Source: CBDBBY01 sp965203215 (GTDB lineage: Bacteria > Pseudomonadota > Alphaproteobacteria > Rhodobacterales > Rhodobacteraceae). From it: a DNA stretch of 64,000 bases. The notes beneath the pieces are model-generated. The model saw only the letters and a list, made by a program, of their open reading frames with translations. It was not told where the DNA came from and ran no database searches. The stretch lies in assembly GCA_965203215.1 (NCBI GenBank), contig CBDBBY010000001.1, forward strand, positions 1,302,001-1,366,000, in the 5' to 3' direction. This document shows positions 9,076 to 17,106 of this stretch, one piece after another. The number at the start of each line of letters is the position of its first letter. Within the stretch, counting starts at the first letter, position 1. A program made the position numbers and the translations under genes.

Positions 9076-10143
9076 GAGCGTTTTTCACTAAGTTTGACCC
9101 ACTGCGTACCCCGAGTTGGCGAGGTAGTTCGAGCATTCTTCGGGCGTGAACTTTTCCAGGATGGAGCCGACATTTTTCCACAGATCGTCTCGGTTTCGCG
9201 GCTGGTCCTTCCTCAGGAAGTGCTTGAGCTTGGCGAACACCTGCTCGATCGGATCGGGATCGGGGCTGTACGGCGGAAGGAACAGAAGATGGGCGCCGGC
9301 ACCCCGGATCGCGGCGCGCACCGCATCGGTCTTGTGGCTGCCCGGAGTGTCCATGATGACGATGTCGCCGCGATTGAGCGTCGGGACCAGCTGGGTTTCG
9401 ACATAGGCCCGGAAGGCGTCGCCGTTGACCGGGCCGTCCAGAACCCAGGGAGCGTCGATCCGGTCCTGCCGCAGAGCGGCCATGAATGTGGAGGTTCCCC
9501 AATGGCCGAAGGGGGCCGAGCCGCAAACCCTTCGTCCCTTGGGGCCCCAACCATACTTGGGCGACATGTTGGTCTTCATGCAGGTCTCGTCGATGAAGAC
9601 CAGCTTGCGCGGGTCCGCCCGGCCCTGAAAGCGCGTCCACCGCTCGCGGCGGCGTATCACGTCGGGCCGGTTGCGCTCGTCCGCCACCGGCGCCGGCTTC
9701 TTGCGGGCGGGGCCGCAGACTCTCAGGAAGCGCCAAATCGAGGCGAGGCTCGCCGCGACGCCGCGCCCGCCAAGCCAATCCTGCAGCCCCGCCAGCGTGA
9801 TGGCCGGACAGGCCTTGATCCGCCCAAGGATCCAAGCCCGATGCCCCGCAAGCTTCGGCGTGCGGCGCGTGCCCATCCGGCTCGGACTGACCGAGCCCGT
9901 GTCGGAATATCGCCGAGCCCATTTGATCACGCTCGACGCGGCCACCCGCAACTCCTTCGCAACACTCCGGCGGCTGTCGCCCGCCAGCACCTTCTCGACC
10001 GCGCGCATCCGCAAATCGTCTGAATAAGGTCTGGGCATCCGTTCCGTCCTTCATCCTTCGTCTTGAAACCAAGGACACAAACCATGTCGGAACAGCAAAG
10101 GGAATCCCTAAGTGGTACGATTCCACCTTAGTGAAAAACGCTC
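9076..10143. mobile_element. IS630-family insertion sequence, complete
   Basis: A 1068-bp element bounded by perfect 17-bp inverted repeats, GAGCGTTTTTCACTAAG at 9076-9092 and its complement at 10127-10143. It is flanked by TA on both sides (9074-9075 and 10144-10145), the expected TA target duplication of IS630/Tc1-like elements. It holds one intact transposase on the minus strand. Removing it and one TA rejoins the duplicated aminotransferase tail to its spacer, so the insertion is younger than the duplication. Ends and gene all look intact, so it may be active. Confidence 0.93.
9088..10038 (-). CDS. IS630-family transposase
   Basis: A 316-residue single-frame IS630 transposase. The N-terminal helix-turn-helix region starts MPRPYSDDLRMRAVEKVLAGD, followed by SVIKWARRYSDTG. 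The DDE catalytic core shows the first Asp in LVFIDETCMKTNM, the second in IVIMDTPGSHKT, and the last acidic residue in PDPDPIEQVFAKLK. It catalyses cut-and-paste movement of the element into TA sites. The stop codon is 12 bases inside the left end of the element, as is usual for this family. Confidence 0.92.
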   Translation of the reverse strand: MPRPYSDDLRMRAVEKVLAGDSRRSVAKELRVAASSVIKWARRYSDTGSVSPSRMGTRRTPKLAGHRAWILGRIKACPAITLAGLQDWLGGRGVAASLASIWRFLRVCGPARKKPAPVADERNRPDVIRRRERWTRFQGRADPRKLVFIDETCMKTNMSPKYGWGPKGRRVCGSAPFGHWGTSTFMAALRQDRIDAPWVLDGPVNGDAFRAYVETQLVPTLNRGDIVIMDTPGSHKTDAVRAAIRGAGAHLLFLPPYSPDPDPIEQVFAKLKHFLRKDQPRNRDDLWKNVGSILEKFTPEECSNYLANSGYAVGQT

Positions 10144-10341
10144 TAAATGATTGCCTCCCGCAGAAAGCGATGAAAGATTCGGCGATGGGAAACCAGCAAA
10201 CTCGGATTGCTGAATGCTGCGAACGGCCTCAAGACGCTTAACTCAGCAGCAACAAGCTGAATCTTGTGGCATGAGTTCCCGCACCGCACGCGGCACGGAA
10301 GGAAGCCTCATGCTGAACAATGCCAAAATCGGAGAACGGCA

Positions 10342-11748
10342 ATGAAATACTCGGACCTTCCCAAATGGTCGAAACTGGCCGGCGAATGGGCCGCTGAATA
10401 TCATGCGGGCCTCTCCGAAATGCCGGTCAAAGCCAATGTGGAGCCGGGCGAATTCGAGAGCCGCATACCCAGCTCCGCGCCGGAAAGCCCAGAATCAATG
10501 GAAGAAATCTTCGACGATTTCAAGCGGTTGGTGCCGAATGCCATGACGCATTGGCAGCACCCTCGCTTCTTCGCCTACTTTCCGGCGAACGCTTCCCCCG
10601 CCTCGATGCTTGCCGAGCAGCTCGTGAATTCGATGGCCGTGAACAGCATGCTTTGGCAAACCTCGCCCGCCGCCACGGAGCTTGAAGCCAGAATGACGAC
10701 TTGGCTGCGCGAAGCCGCGGGTCTTCCCGCGACATTCGAAGGCGTGATCCACGACACGGCGACGACCGCGAACATTTGCGCCGTCCTGACGATGAGAGAA
10801 AAGGCGCTTGACTGGAAAGGAAACCAGTTCGGCCTGAAAGACCAGCCGGAAATGCGTTTGTACGCGTCTTCGGAAAACCACTCGTCCATCGACAAGGCGG
10901 CAAGGATTTCCGGCCTCGGCCAATCCGGCCTCGTGAAACCTGCCCTGCGCAGCGATCGCGCCATTGATCCCGAAGCATTGGACGTCGTGATCAAGATGGA
11001 CATTGAAGCCGGCAGACTCCCGATCGGCATCGTGATCAGCGTCGGAGGAACCGCCACGGGCGCACATGACAATGTCGACGAATTGGCCGACCTTGCGAAG
11101 TCCCGCGGCCTCTATGCCCATGTCGACGCGGCATGGGCAGGATCGGCCATGATCTGCGAAGAGTTCCGTCACATGTGGAGAGGAATCGAAAAGGTGGATT
11201 CAGTCGTTTTGAATCCTCACAAATGGCTGGGCGCGCAGATCGACTGCTCGGTTCAGTTCGTGGCGAATTTGGGCGATCAGGCCAAAACGCTGGGAATTCG
11301 CCCGGAATATTTGCGTACTCCGGGTCACGAAGACATCGTGAATTACAACGAGCTTTCAATCGGCCTCGGACGCAGGTTCCGAGCCCTCAAGCTCTGGTTC
11401 CTGTTCCGTGCGCACGGCCTCTCCGGACTGCGCGAGATGATCAGGAACCATGTTGCTTGGATCAAGGAGCTCGAGGCGAAATTCGTCGCGGACGACCTGT
11501 TTGAGGTCGTGACCAGCAATCCGCTCGCATTATTCACGTTCCGTCTTGCTCCGCCCTCGCGCGACGCGGACGAACTGACGACGGAACTCTTGAAGCAAAT
11601 CAATGACGACGGCCGCATATATCTCACGCCGGCGGTCATCGACGGCATGCAGGCGATCAGGGTATGCGCCGGAACCTTTTCGACAACAAGGGATGACGTT
11701 CTATCCGTCCACGCGACAGCCAGAGAATTCGCCTTGAGGCTGCAATAG
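10342..11748 (+). CDS. Pyridoxal-dependent amino acid decarboxylase (group II, DDC-like)
   Basis: A 468-residue member of the aromatic-L-amino-acid decarboxylase family. Typical landmarks are THWQHPRFFAYFPAN near the N-terminus, the PLP region with HDTATTANICAVL and SSENHSSIDKAA, HVDAAWAGSA (the cofactor-ring aspartate) and the cofactor lysine in NPHKWLGAQIDCS. The protein likely decarboxylates an aromatic or related L-amino acid; the precise substrate is not evident. ATG 10342 has GGAGA seven bases upstream, and the upstream extension of the frame lies in the duplicated spacer, so it is not used. No transporter or partner gene is adjacent. Confidence 0.85.
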   Translation: MKYSDLPKWSKLAGEWAAEYHAGLSEMPVKANVEPGEFESRIPSSAPESPESMEEIFDDFKRLVPNAMTHWQHPRFFAYFPANASPASMLAEQLVNSMAVNSMLWQTSPAATELEARMTTWLREAAGLPATFEGVIHDTATTANICAVLTMREKALDWKGNQFGLKDQPEMRLYASSENHSSIDKAARISGLGQSGLVKPALRSDRAIDPEALDVVIKMDIEAGRLPIGIVISVGGTATGAHDNVDELADLAKSRGLYAHVDAAWAGSAMICEEFRHMWRGIEKVDSVVLNPHKWLGAQIDCSVQFVANLGDQAKTLGIRPEYLRTPGHEDIVNYNELSIGLGRRFRALKLWFLFRAHGLSGLREMIRNHVAWIKELEAKFVADDLFEVVTSNPLALFTFRLAPPSRDADELTTELLKQINDDGRIYLTPAVIDGMQAIRVCAGTFSTTRDDVLSVHATAREFALRLQ

Positions 11749-11774
11749 CCTGAAATGCTCCGCAAGCGGCGGCG

Positions 11775-12809
11775 TCAAGCTCCCGCGCCCGCGGGAAGGA
11801 CCCGCGGTACGTAGTAAGTGGGATCTTTCAGCTGTCGTCTCAGCGCAGGGATCATTTCCCGGTATGCATCGACAACCCCTTCGTACGCAGGCGGACAGTC
11901 GTGCTTCATCTCGTCATGCAATTCAGGAAGCCTGTAAAACGGAACCATCGGAAACATGTGGTGCTCGACGTGGTAGTTCATGTTGGCATAGATGAAGCGC
12001 AGGATCGGATTTAGGTAAACCGTGCGGGAATTCAGCCTGTGATCCGGAATGTCCTCCTCAAGACCTGCGTGCTGCATGGCCGAAAGCAAGCTATGGAGCC
12101 ATGAGCCGTAGAACGTCGGCAAACCGATGAACAGAAGCGGCAGCAGGCTCCATGACCACACGGACCAAACCGAAGCGGCGAGTAGAATACCTATATGGAT
12201 TCTTGCGTGGGCAACAACCTTCGCCCTTTCCTCTTCGGGCACATATTCCTTTTCGTCGTCGGTGAACCGGCCGAAGCATTGCCGCAAGGACCATCCCAAT
12301 CCGTTGAGGCCAGCCCTCAAATGAAGCACGTTCAACGCCATTCCCCAGACATCGGGCGGCCGCGGATAGGCGATCTCCGGGTCGCGGCCGACCACAACGG
12401 TATCCGTATGATGCCGCGTATGGCTCCAACGCCAAAGATACGGGTTCTTCAGCGACATGAAGCCAAGCACGACCAGGAATGTTTCATTGAGCCAACGAGT
12501 TTTGAAAGGAGTGCCATGAATGCACTCGTGGAACCTCGATTCCGAAGCGGATCCGTACAAGATGCCGTATGCGATGAACGCCGGAACCGCGGCCCAAGTG
12601 CCCCAGCTCAACCATGCCGCAATTCCGGAAGCAATCAGCAGGACTATCCAAAGACCGAAGTTAATAATCGCTTTTCTGTCGCTCCGCTTCATCAGTTCCT
12701 TCATGCGCTTGCGCGGAATCGGACACGTATACCAGTCTTCGTGCTTGAACTCCTTCGCGGCATCGTTTCCTGACAGACGGTAGTTCCTGAATGGAGTTGA
12801 TTCGGGCAT
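11775..12809 (-). CDS. Membrane fatty acid desaturase-type di-iron protein
   Basis: A 344-residue integral membrane protein with the three histidine boxes of the fatty acid desaturase/hydroxylase family: HECIH (94-98), HTRHH (130-134) and HVEHH (280-284). Hydrophobic spans lie near 48-85, 110-120 and 205-240. It probably introduces a double bond or a hydroxyl into a lipid chain using a non-haem di-iron centre; the exact substrate is unknown. GAGGA lies four bases before the ATG at 12809. It is divergent from the LacI gene at 12951 with about 140 bases between, and converges with the decarboxylase gene. Confidence 0.85.
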   Translation of the reverse strand: MPESTPFRNYRLSGNDAAKEFKHEDWYTCPIPRKRMKELMKRSDRKAIINFGLWIVLLIASGIAAWLSWGTWAAVPAFIAYGILYGSASESRFHECIHGTPFKTRWLNETFLVVLGFMSLKNPYLWRWSHTRHHTDTVVVGRDPEIAYPRPPDVWGMALNVLHLRAGLNGLGWSLRQCFGRFTDDEKEYVPEEERAKVVAHARIHIGILLAASVWSVWSWSLLPLLFIGLPTFYGSWLHSLLSAMQHAGLEEDIPDHRLNSRTVYLNPILRFIYANMNYHVEHHMFPMVPFYRLPELHDEMKHDCPPAYEGVVDAYREMIPALRRQLKDPTYYVPRVLPAGAGA

Positions 12810-12874
12810 CAGTTCCTCGTTCGCGCATTGATCCGTCGTCGAATTCTATTGTCGATGCGCGCCCGAATGCAAGC

Positions 12875-12885
12875 ATTGCAGCAAT
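12875..12885. promoter_or_regulatory. Small palindrome between the desaturase and LacI genes
   Basis: ATTGCAGCAAT is an odd-length palindrome lying in an AT-rich patch of the divergent spacer. A central-base dyad of this size resembles LacI-family operators, so autoregulation by the adjacent LacI gene is possible. The evidence is the symmetry and position only. Confidence 0.25.
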
Positions 12886-12950
12886 TTTTATTGCATTCCT
12901 ATCCCAAAATGACTACATTCGGATTGAATCCATCCGAGTTGGTTTAGAAA

Positions 12951-13979
12951 TTGGCAAACCGCATCACGATCTCTGACGTGGCGAAGCGAGCGGGCGTAAG
13001 CACCGCGACGGTCGACCGCGTTATCAACCGGCGACGACCGGTCAAGCCGGAAACAACCGAAGCAGTCGAAGCCGCCGCCCGAGACCTCGGATTCTACGCG
13101 ACTTCCTTGATCAAAATGCGCGCCCTTTCCAGAGCGCGGCCTCTCAATATCGGTTTCATTCTTCAAAAGCATGGAAAAAGTTTTTATCGAAAGCTGGGCG
13201 CATCGCTTGAAACCGCGACGCATTCGCTGACCGAATTCGATGCGTCGTGCAAAATAGAGTTCGTGGACGAGCTGTCGCCTTCGGAAATCGTTGAGGCGAT
13301 GAGGCGTTTATCGGAGGAGGTCGAATCCATGGCGATCGTCGCTTTGGATCATCCGCACGTCGTCGACGAAGTGCGGCGGCTCAAAACCGCAGGCATCCCG
13401 ACATGGGCGTTGTTGAGCGGCATTTCATCTCCTGAAATCGCAGGCTTCATCGGCGTGGACGGCCGAAAGGCGGGACGAACGGCCGCATGGGCGCTGGAGC
13501 GATGCGCGCGGAGGGGCAGCGCGATAGGCACGATAATCGGAAGTCACAGGTATTCCGGCCACGAAGACCGGGAGGGCGGCTTGCGGAGCTATTTTCGCGA
13601 ACGCTCGGCCGGTTTCGAACTCATCCAGTCGCTGACCTATCTTGACGACGATCAGGGGGCTTACGAAAGCGCATTGGAATTGTTGTCCAGCCGGTCGGAT
13701 TTAGGCGGTCTATACGTGATCGGCGGCGGTGCGGCGGGTGCGGTAAAGGCTTTCAGAGAAGAAGGGGTTGGAAACAAGATCGCGCTGGTCTGCCATGAAC
13801 TCATCAACGAGACGAGGAACGGACTGATCGACGGCATAGTTGATCTAGTACTGGACTCGCCCGTCGAAGCGATAGCGAACGCGGCGGTCAGCTTGCTTGC
13901 CGCGCCGAGCGCAAATGAACGCGCGGAAACGCGATCCGCCATCATTCCCTTCAACATTTACGTATCCGAAAACATTTGA
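12951..13979 (+). CDS. LacI-family transcriptional regulator
   Basis: A 342-residue repressor-type regulator. Residues about 5-50 form the LacI helix-turn-helix and hinge (ITISDVAKRAGVSTATVDRV), followed by a periplasmic-binding-protein-like effector domain with GFIGVDGRKAGRTAAW and SHRYSGHEDREGG. TTG is the only possible start near the helix-turn-helix, because an in-frame TAG lies two codons upstream. It is related in architecture to the second LacI gene at 14193-15239, but the two differ clearly in sequence. The target could be its divergent desaturase neighbour or the TRAP operon; sequence does not decide. Confidence 0.85.
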   Translation: MANRITISDVAKRAGVSTATVDRVINRRRPVKPETTEAVEAAARDLGFYATSLIKMRALSRARPLNIGFILQKHGKSFYRKLGASLETATHSLTEFDASCKIEFVDELSPSEIVEAMRRLSEEVESMAIVALDHPHVVDEVRRLKTAGIPTWALLSGISSPEIAGFIGVDGRKAGRTAAWALERCARRGSAIGTIIGSHRYSGHEDREGGLRSYFRERSAGFELIQSLTYLDDDQGAYESALELLSSRSDLGGLYVIGGGAAGAVKAFREEGVGNKIALVCHELINETRNGLIDGIVDLVLDSPVEAIANAAVSLLAAPSANERAETRSAIIPFNIYVSENI

Positions 13980-14192
13980 CCGCACATCCGGTAGTTCGTC
14001 CATTGAGCGCGCGGCGCATTGAGGCGGCAATTCGATCAACGTCAGACTGTCATGGCTCGCGGCCGTCGACTCCCGCCTGTCGTTCTCGCCGAAGTGCCTC
14101 GTACCTGCTCGCCTGTGTCGCCGCAGCCGATCATTCGAGAACTTGAAGGATCTTGGACAGAATCGCGCAGCGCAGCGTTGGCTCTCCGAAAT

Positions 14193-15239
14193 TCAGATTC
14201 GACCGTCCGCGTTCTCCTTCGTTACGATTTCAATCGGCAAGCGGCGCAAGTTGATGGAGTTTCCCTGATGCTGGGCAACCAGCGAAGCGACCGCCATTCG
14301 GGCAGCCGTCCTCATGTCCTGATGGATGACCGCGTCCATGACGCCGTCGATCAGATATTTGCGAGTCAGAGAGGTCAGGTTGTGTCCGATGAGAACGATT
14401 TCACCGCCCATGCCGAATCTGACCATGGCGGAAACGATGCCCTCGTTTCCGCCTCCGACGCTGTAGATTCCGACGAGATCTTTCTCCTTGCGGAGGAGCG
14501 ATGCGACTTGCGCATAGTTTCCTCCGTCGTCGTCGCGGCCGGCATGCAGATCGATGATGTCGAACGACGGAAAGCCTTCCCTGATCGCGGCGCGGAAGCC
14601 GATTTCCCGGTCTTCATGGCTGCGATACAGCGCGCCTCCCCACACGACCGCGATTTTTCCGACCCTGCGGGACATCCGCCCCATCAGAAATCCGGCCGTT
14701 CGTCCCGCGGCACGGTTGTCGGTTCCGACGTATTGCTGCGGCTTCAACCCGTCGATCCCCGACATCATGCATACCAAAGGCACTTCCTGCTTGATGACGC
14801 GCTCCGCAGCGTCCCGAACCAACGGATGGTCAAGGGCTTGAAACGCGACGCCTTCGCATTCGCGCCCGGAACGAGACGACAGTTTTTCAGCCAGCGCGGC
14901 GGGATTCATCTTTTCAACGAAAACGCTTCCGACCTGCAAATTCGAAACCGTTCCGATTCGCAGGAATTCCCGCGCGAGCAATTCCGTGGACTGGCCGGCG
15001 TTGGCAGGCAAAACCAGCCGGATTTTCGGGTGCCCGCCAGCGTCGCGATTTGAAACAACGCGCCGTTGACCGTCAAGCGCGGCCATCGCCTCCTTCACTT
15101 TTTGCCTGGTTCTCTCGGACACGCCGCCGCGTCCATTCAGAACCCGGTCGACAGTTGCTGTCCCTACTTCCGCCTTTGCCGCGATGTCCGCGATCCTAGC
15201 GCGCCGGCGAGCTTTGCGCCGCGAGCTGTTCTTTCTCAT
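14193..15239 (-). CDS. LacI-family regulator divergent from the TRAP operon
   Basis: About 348 residues: a basic N-terminus, the LacI helix-turn-helix (RIADIAAKAEVGTATVDRVLNG) and an effector domain with YVGTDNRAAGRTAGF and LYRSHEDREIGF, similar to the LacI protein encoded at 12951. It is transcribed divergently from dctP across about 155 AT-rich bases that hold a perfect 14-bp palindrome, so it most likely represses the TRAP operon and responds to the imported acid or an intermediate. ATG 15239 is preferred over the extension to 15281, because the extension would run through the palindrome. Confidence 0.83.
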   Translation of the reverse strand: MRKNSSRRKARRRARIADIAAKAEVGTATVDRVLNGRGGVSERTRQKVKEAMAALDGQRRVVSNRDAGGHPKIRLVLPANAGQSTELLAREFLRIGTVSNLQVGSVFVEKMNPAALAEKLSSRSGRECEGVAFQALDHPLVRDAAERVIKQEVPLVCMMSGIDGLKPQQYVGTDNRAAGRTAGFLMGRMSRRVGKIAVVWGGALYRSHEDREIGFRAAIREGFPSFDIIDLHAGRDDDGGNYAQVASLLRKEKDLVGIYSVGGGNEGIVSAMVRFGMGGEIVLIGHNLTSLTRKYLIDGVMDAVIHQDMRTAARMAVASLVAQHQGNSINLRRLPIEIVTKENADGRI

Positions 15240-15268
15240 ACAGTCATGATTATGAATATTTTTTTCAA

Positions 15269-15282
15269 ATTGATGCATCAAT
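15269..15282. promoter_or_regulatory. Candidate LacI operator
   Basis: ATTGATGCATCAAT is a perfect 14-bp palindrome in the divergent spacer between the LacI gene and dctP. Even-symmetry dyads of 14-16 bp with a central CG or GC are the usual LacI-family operator form; here the centre is GC. It lies about 20 bases upstream of a possible -35 for dctP and close to the start of the repressor gene, so it could control both. Confidence 0.5.
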
Positions 15283-15302
15283 CTTCATGGCATTTGAATT
15301 TT

Positions 15303-15330
15303 TTGTTGCATAATGTTAGGCGAATACTAT
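15303..15330 (+). promoter_or_regulatory. Possible dctP promoter
   Basis: TTGTTG (15303-15308) and TACTAT (15325-15330) are separated by 16 bases and lie 66 bases before the dctP start, downstream of the palindrome. The match to a sigma-70 promoter is moderate. Confidence 0.35.
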
Positions 15331-15395
15331 CAAGGCGTGAAGCCTTGTCGCAACTAAAATTGCGATAACCTGAAGTTCCTAAGGAGAGGACGTCA

Positions 15396-16421
15396 ATGAA
15401 ACAAAGACTGATTACACTGATGGCGAGTGCGACCGTTGCCGCGACGTTAGCGTTGCCGACATTCGCGCAAGACTACAAGCTCAGAATCCAGACCCACTTC
15501 TCTGCAGCTTCGACCCCAGGCGAATTGATCGCTCAATTCATCGACGACGTTCAAACGATGTCGGAAGGGGCGCTGGAGATCCAAATTCACTACAATTCCG
15601 AGGTCGTGGCGCAGAACGAGACGCTCGGCGCCGTTTCGCAAGGGATTCTTGACTGCGACATGACCGGCGCCTCCGGCAATGTCGGCAAGGACGCGGGCTT
15701 CCAGTTCGCTGGGGACATCATGGGCGGCTACGACACGCCGTACCAGTTCCTTGCGTGGTTCCACCACGGCGGAGGTCGTGAAATGGTCCAGTCCCATCTT
15801 TACGATCCGCTGAACGTCCACTTGGTGGGCTTGTGGCTCCAAGGGCATGAGTCTCTCTCGTCCACGAGCTCTCTGGCGGGTTTCGATGACTTGAAGGACT
15901 GGAAATTCCGCTCGCCTCCGGGCCTTGAAACCGAAATCTTCGCATCTTTCGGCGCCAAGCCCGTCGTGATGGATTTCGGCGAGGTTCCTACCGCGCTCAG
16001 GACGGGCATCGTCGATGGAGCTGATGCATCGACTCTCAACACCAATGTGTCGTTGGGCCTGTTCGATGTCGCGACCGACGCGACCTATCCGGGCTTCCAT
16101 TCGATGCCTACCGAAACCCTTGCCTGCAACAAGGACAAGTGGGCTGAACTTCCCGCCAGCATGCAGCGGATGATCGAGACTGCGCTTTACCGCACGGCGC
16201 TCGACCTCGCGATGCTTACTGAAATCAAGGACAAGAGGGCGGCGAAGATGCTTGTGGAACAAGGCATCACGCTCCACGACTGGTCCACCGAAGACCGGCA
16301 GGCGTTCAGAGCTTTCGCGCGTGAGCGTTGGCAAGATTGGAAAGAGCGGTCCCCGGCTGCGGCGGCGATCGTCGAAAGCCACGAAGCCTTCATGGCCGAA
16401 CTCGGCTTGTTCGGCGGATAG
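15396..16421 (+). CDS. dctP: TRAP transporter substrate-binding protein
   Basis: A 341-residue periplasmic solute-binding protein of the DctP family. A signal peptide (MKQRLITLMASATVAATLALPTFAQ) is cleaved after about residue 25. The body has the family's conserved arginine region (WKFRSPPGLETEIFASFGAKPV) and MDFGEVPTALRTGIVDGAD, which help bind a carboxylate ligand. AAGGAG precedes the ATG. It is the first gene of an operon with dctQ, dctM and catabolic genes. The ligand is probably a sugar acid or other organic acid, judged from the downstream dehydrogenase and isomerase. Confidence 0.9.
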   Translation: MKQRLITLMASATVAATLALPTFAQDYKLRIQTHFSAASTPGELIAQFIDDVQTMSEGALEIQIHYNSEVVAQNETLGAVSQGILDCDMTGASGNVGKDAGFQFAGDIMGGYDTPYQFLAWFHHGGGREMVQSHLYDPLNVHLVGLWLQGHESLSSTSSLAGFDDLKDWKFRSPPGLETEIFASFGAKPVVMDFGEVPTALRTGIVDGADASTLNTNVSLGLFDVATDATYPGFHSMPTETLACNKDKWAELPASMQRMIETALYRTALDLAMLTEIKDKRAAKMLVEQGITLHDWSTEDRQAFRAFARERWQDWKERSPAAAAIVESHEAFMAELGLFGG

Positions 16422-16444
16422 TAATCCGACCCATTAAGCAAGCG

Positions 16445-16471
16445 GCATGCCGGGCGGGTCGCCCGGCATGC
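16445..16471 (+). promoter_or_regulatory. Intercistronic hairpin between dctP and dctQ
   Basis: GCATGCCGGGCG (16445-16456) pairs perfectly with 16460-16471 around a three-base loop. There is no T-run. Such stems after a binding-protein gene usually protect the upstream mRNA or stop part of the transcripts, giving more binding protein than membrane subunits. Confidence 0.6.
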
Positions 16472-16509
16472 CGGGCAGCGCACATTGCTGGAATCGATGG
16501 CCCGCCCAG

Positions 16510-17106
16510 ATGGACGAACACACAAAGAAACTGATCGACTCCGGAAGCGTTGCGAAAGGCATACTGCGCTGGCTCACGGCCCATTCGCCGCATGAAACCG
16601 TCACATTCGTCGATCGAATAAACGCCTTCATTTCCCGCGCCGCCATGTTCCTGACCGCGGTCGCCGTGATCGTGACATTCTACGAAGTGACCATGCGGTA
16701 TGTCTTCTTCAGCCCCACGCTATGGGTGAACGAATTGACGTTGTGGATGGGAAGCGTGATATTTCTCGTCGCCGGCGTCTATGCCATGCAGCGACGCTCC
16801 CACATCCGCATCACCGCGGCCTACGACCTATTCCCTGAACCGGTGAAGTACTTCTGCGACATCGTGTCCGCACTGGTCGTTGTCGCCTATGCGGCCTTGA
16901 TGATTGGCGCAAGCTTCGGCATCGCCTGGGAAACTCTCATTTCATGGGAGCGCTTCGGCACTTTCTGGAATCCTCCCATCCCGGCAACCGTCAAACCGCT
17001 GGTGCTGATCGCCACGTTCCTTGTCGCTGTCCAAGCGATAAACAATCTTTACGTCGACACGATCACGCACAGGAAGCGCAAGACCGCGCAGAAGGGTACC
17101 GTGTAG
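16510..17106 (+). CDS. dctQ: TRAP transporter small membrane subunit
   Basis: A DctQ-type protein of about 198 residues with four predicted membrane spans (near 40-60, 75-95, 115-140 and 160-180). VTMRYVFFSPTLWVNELTLWMG is the characteristic segment of the family. ATG 16510 is chosen because the frame to 16447 would begin inside the stem-loop that follows dctP. Its TAG stop (17104-17106) is directly followed by the dctM ATG, so the two membrane subunits are translationally linked. Confidence 0.85.
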   Translation: MDEHTKKLIDSGSVAKGILRWLTAHSPHETVTFVDRINAFISRAAMFLTAVAVIVTFYEVTMRYVFFSPTLWVNELTLWMGSVIFLVAGVYAMQRRSHIRITAAYDLFPEPVKYFCDIVSALVVVAYAALMIGASFGIAWETLISWERFGTFWNPPIPATVKPLVLIATFLVAVQAINNLYVDTITHRKRKTAQKGTV

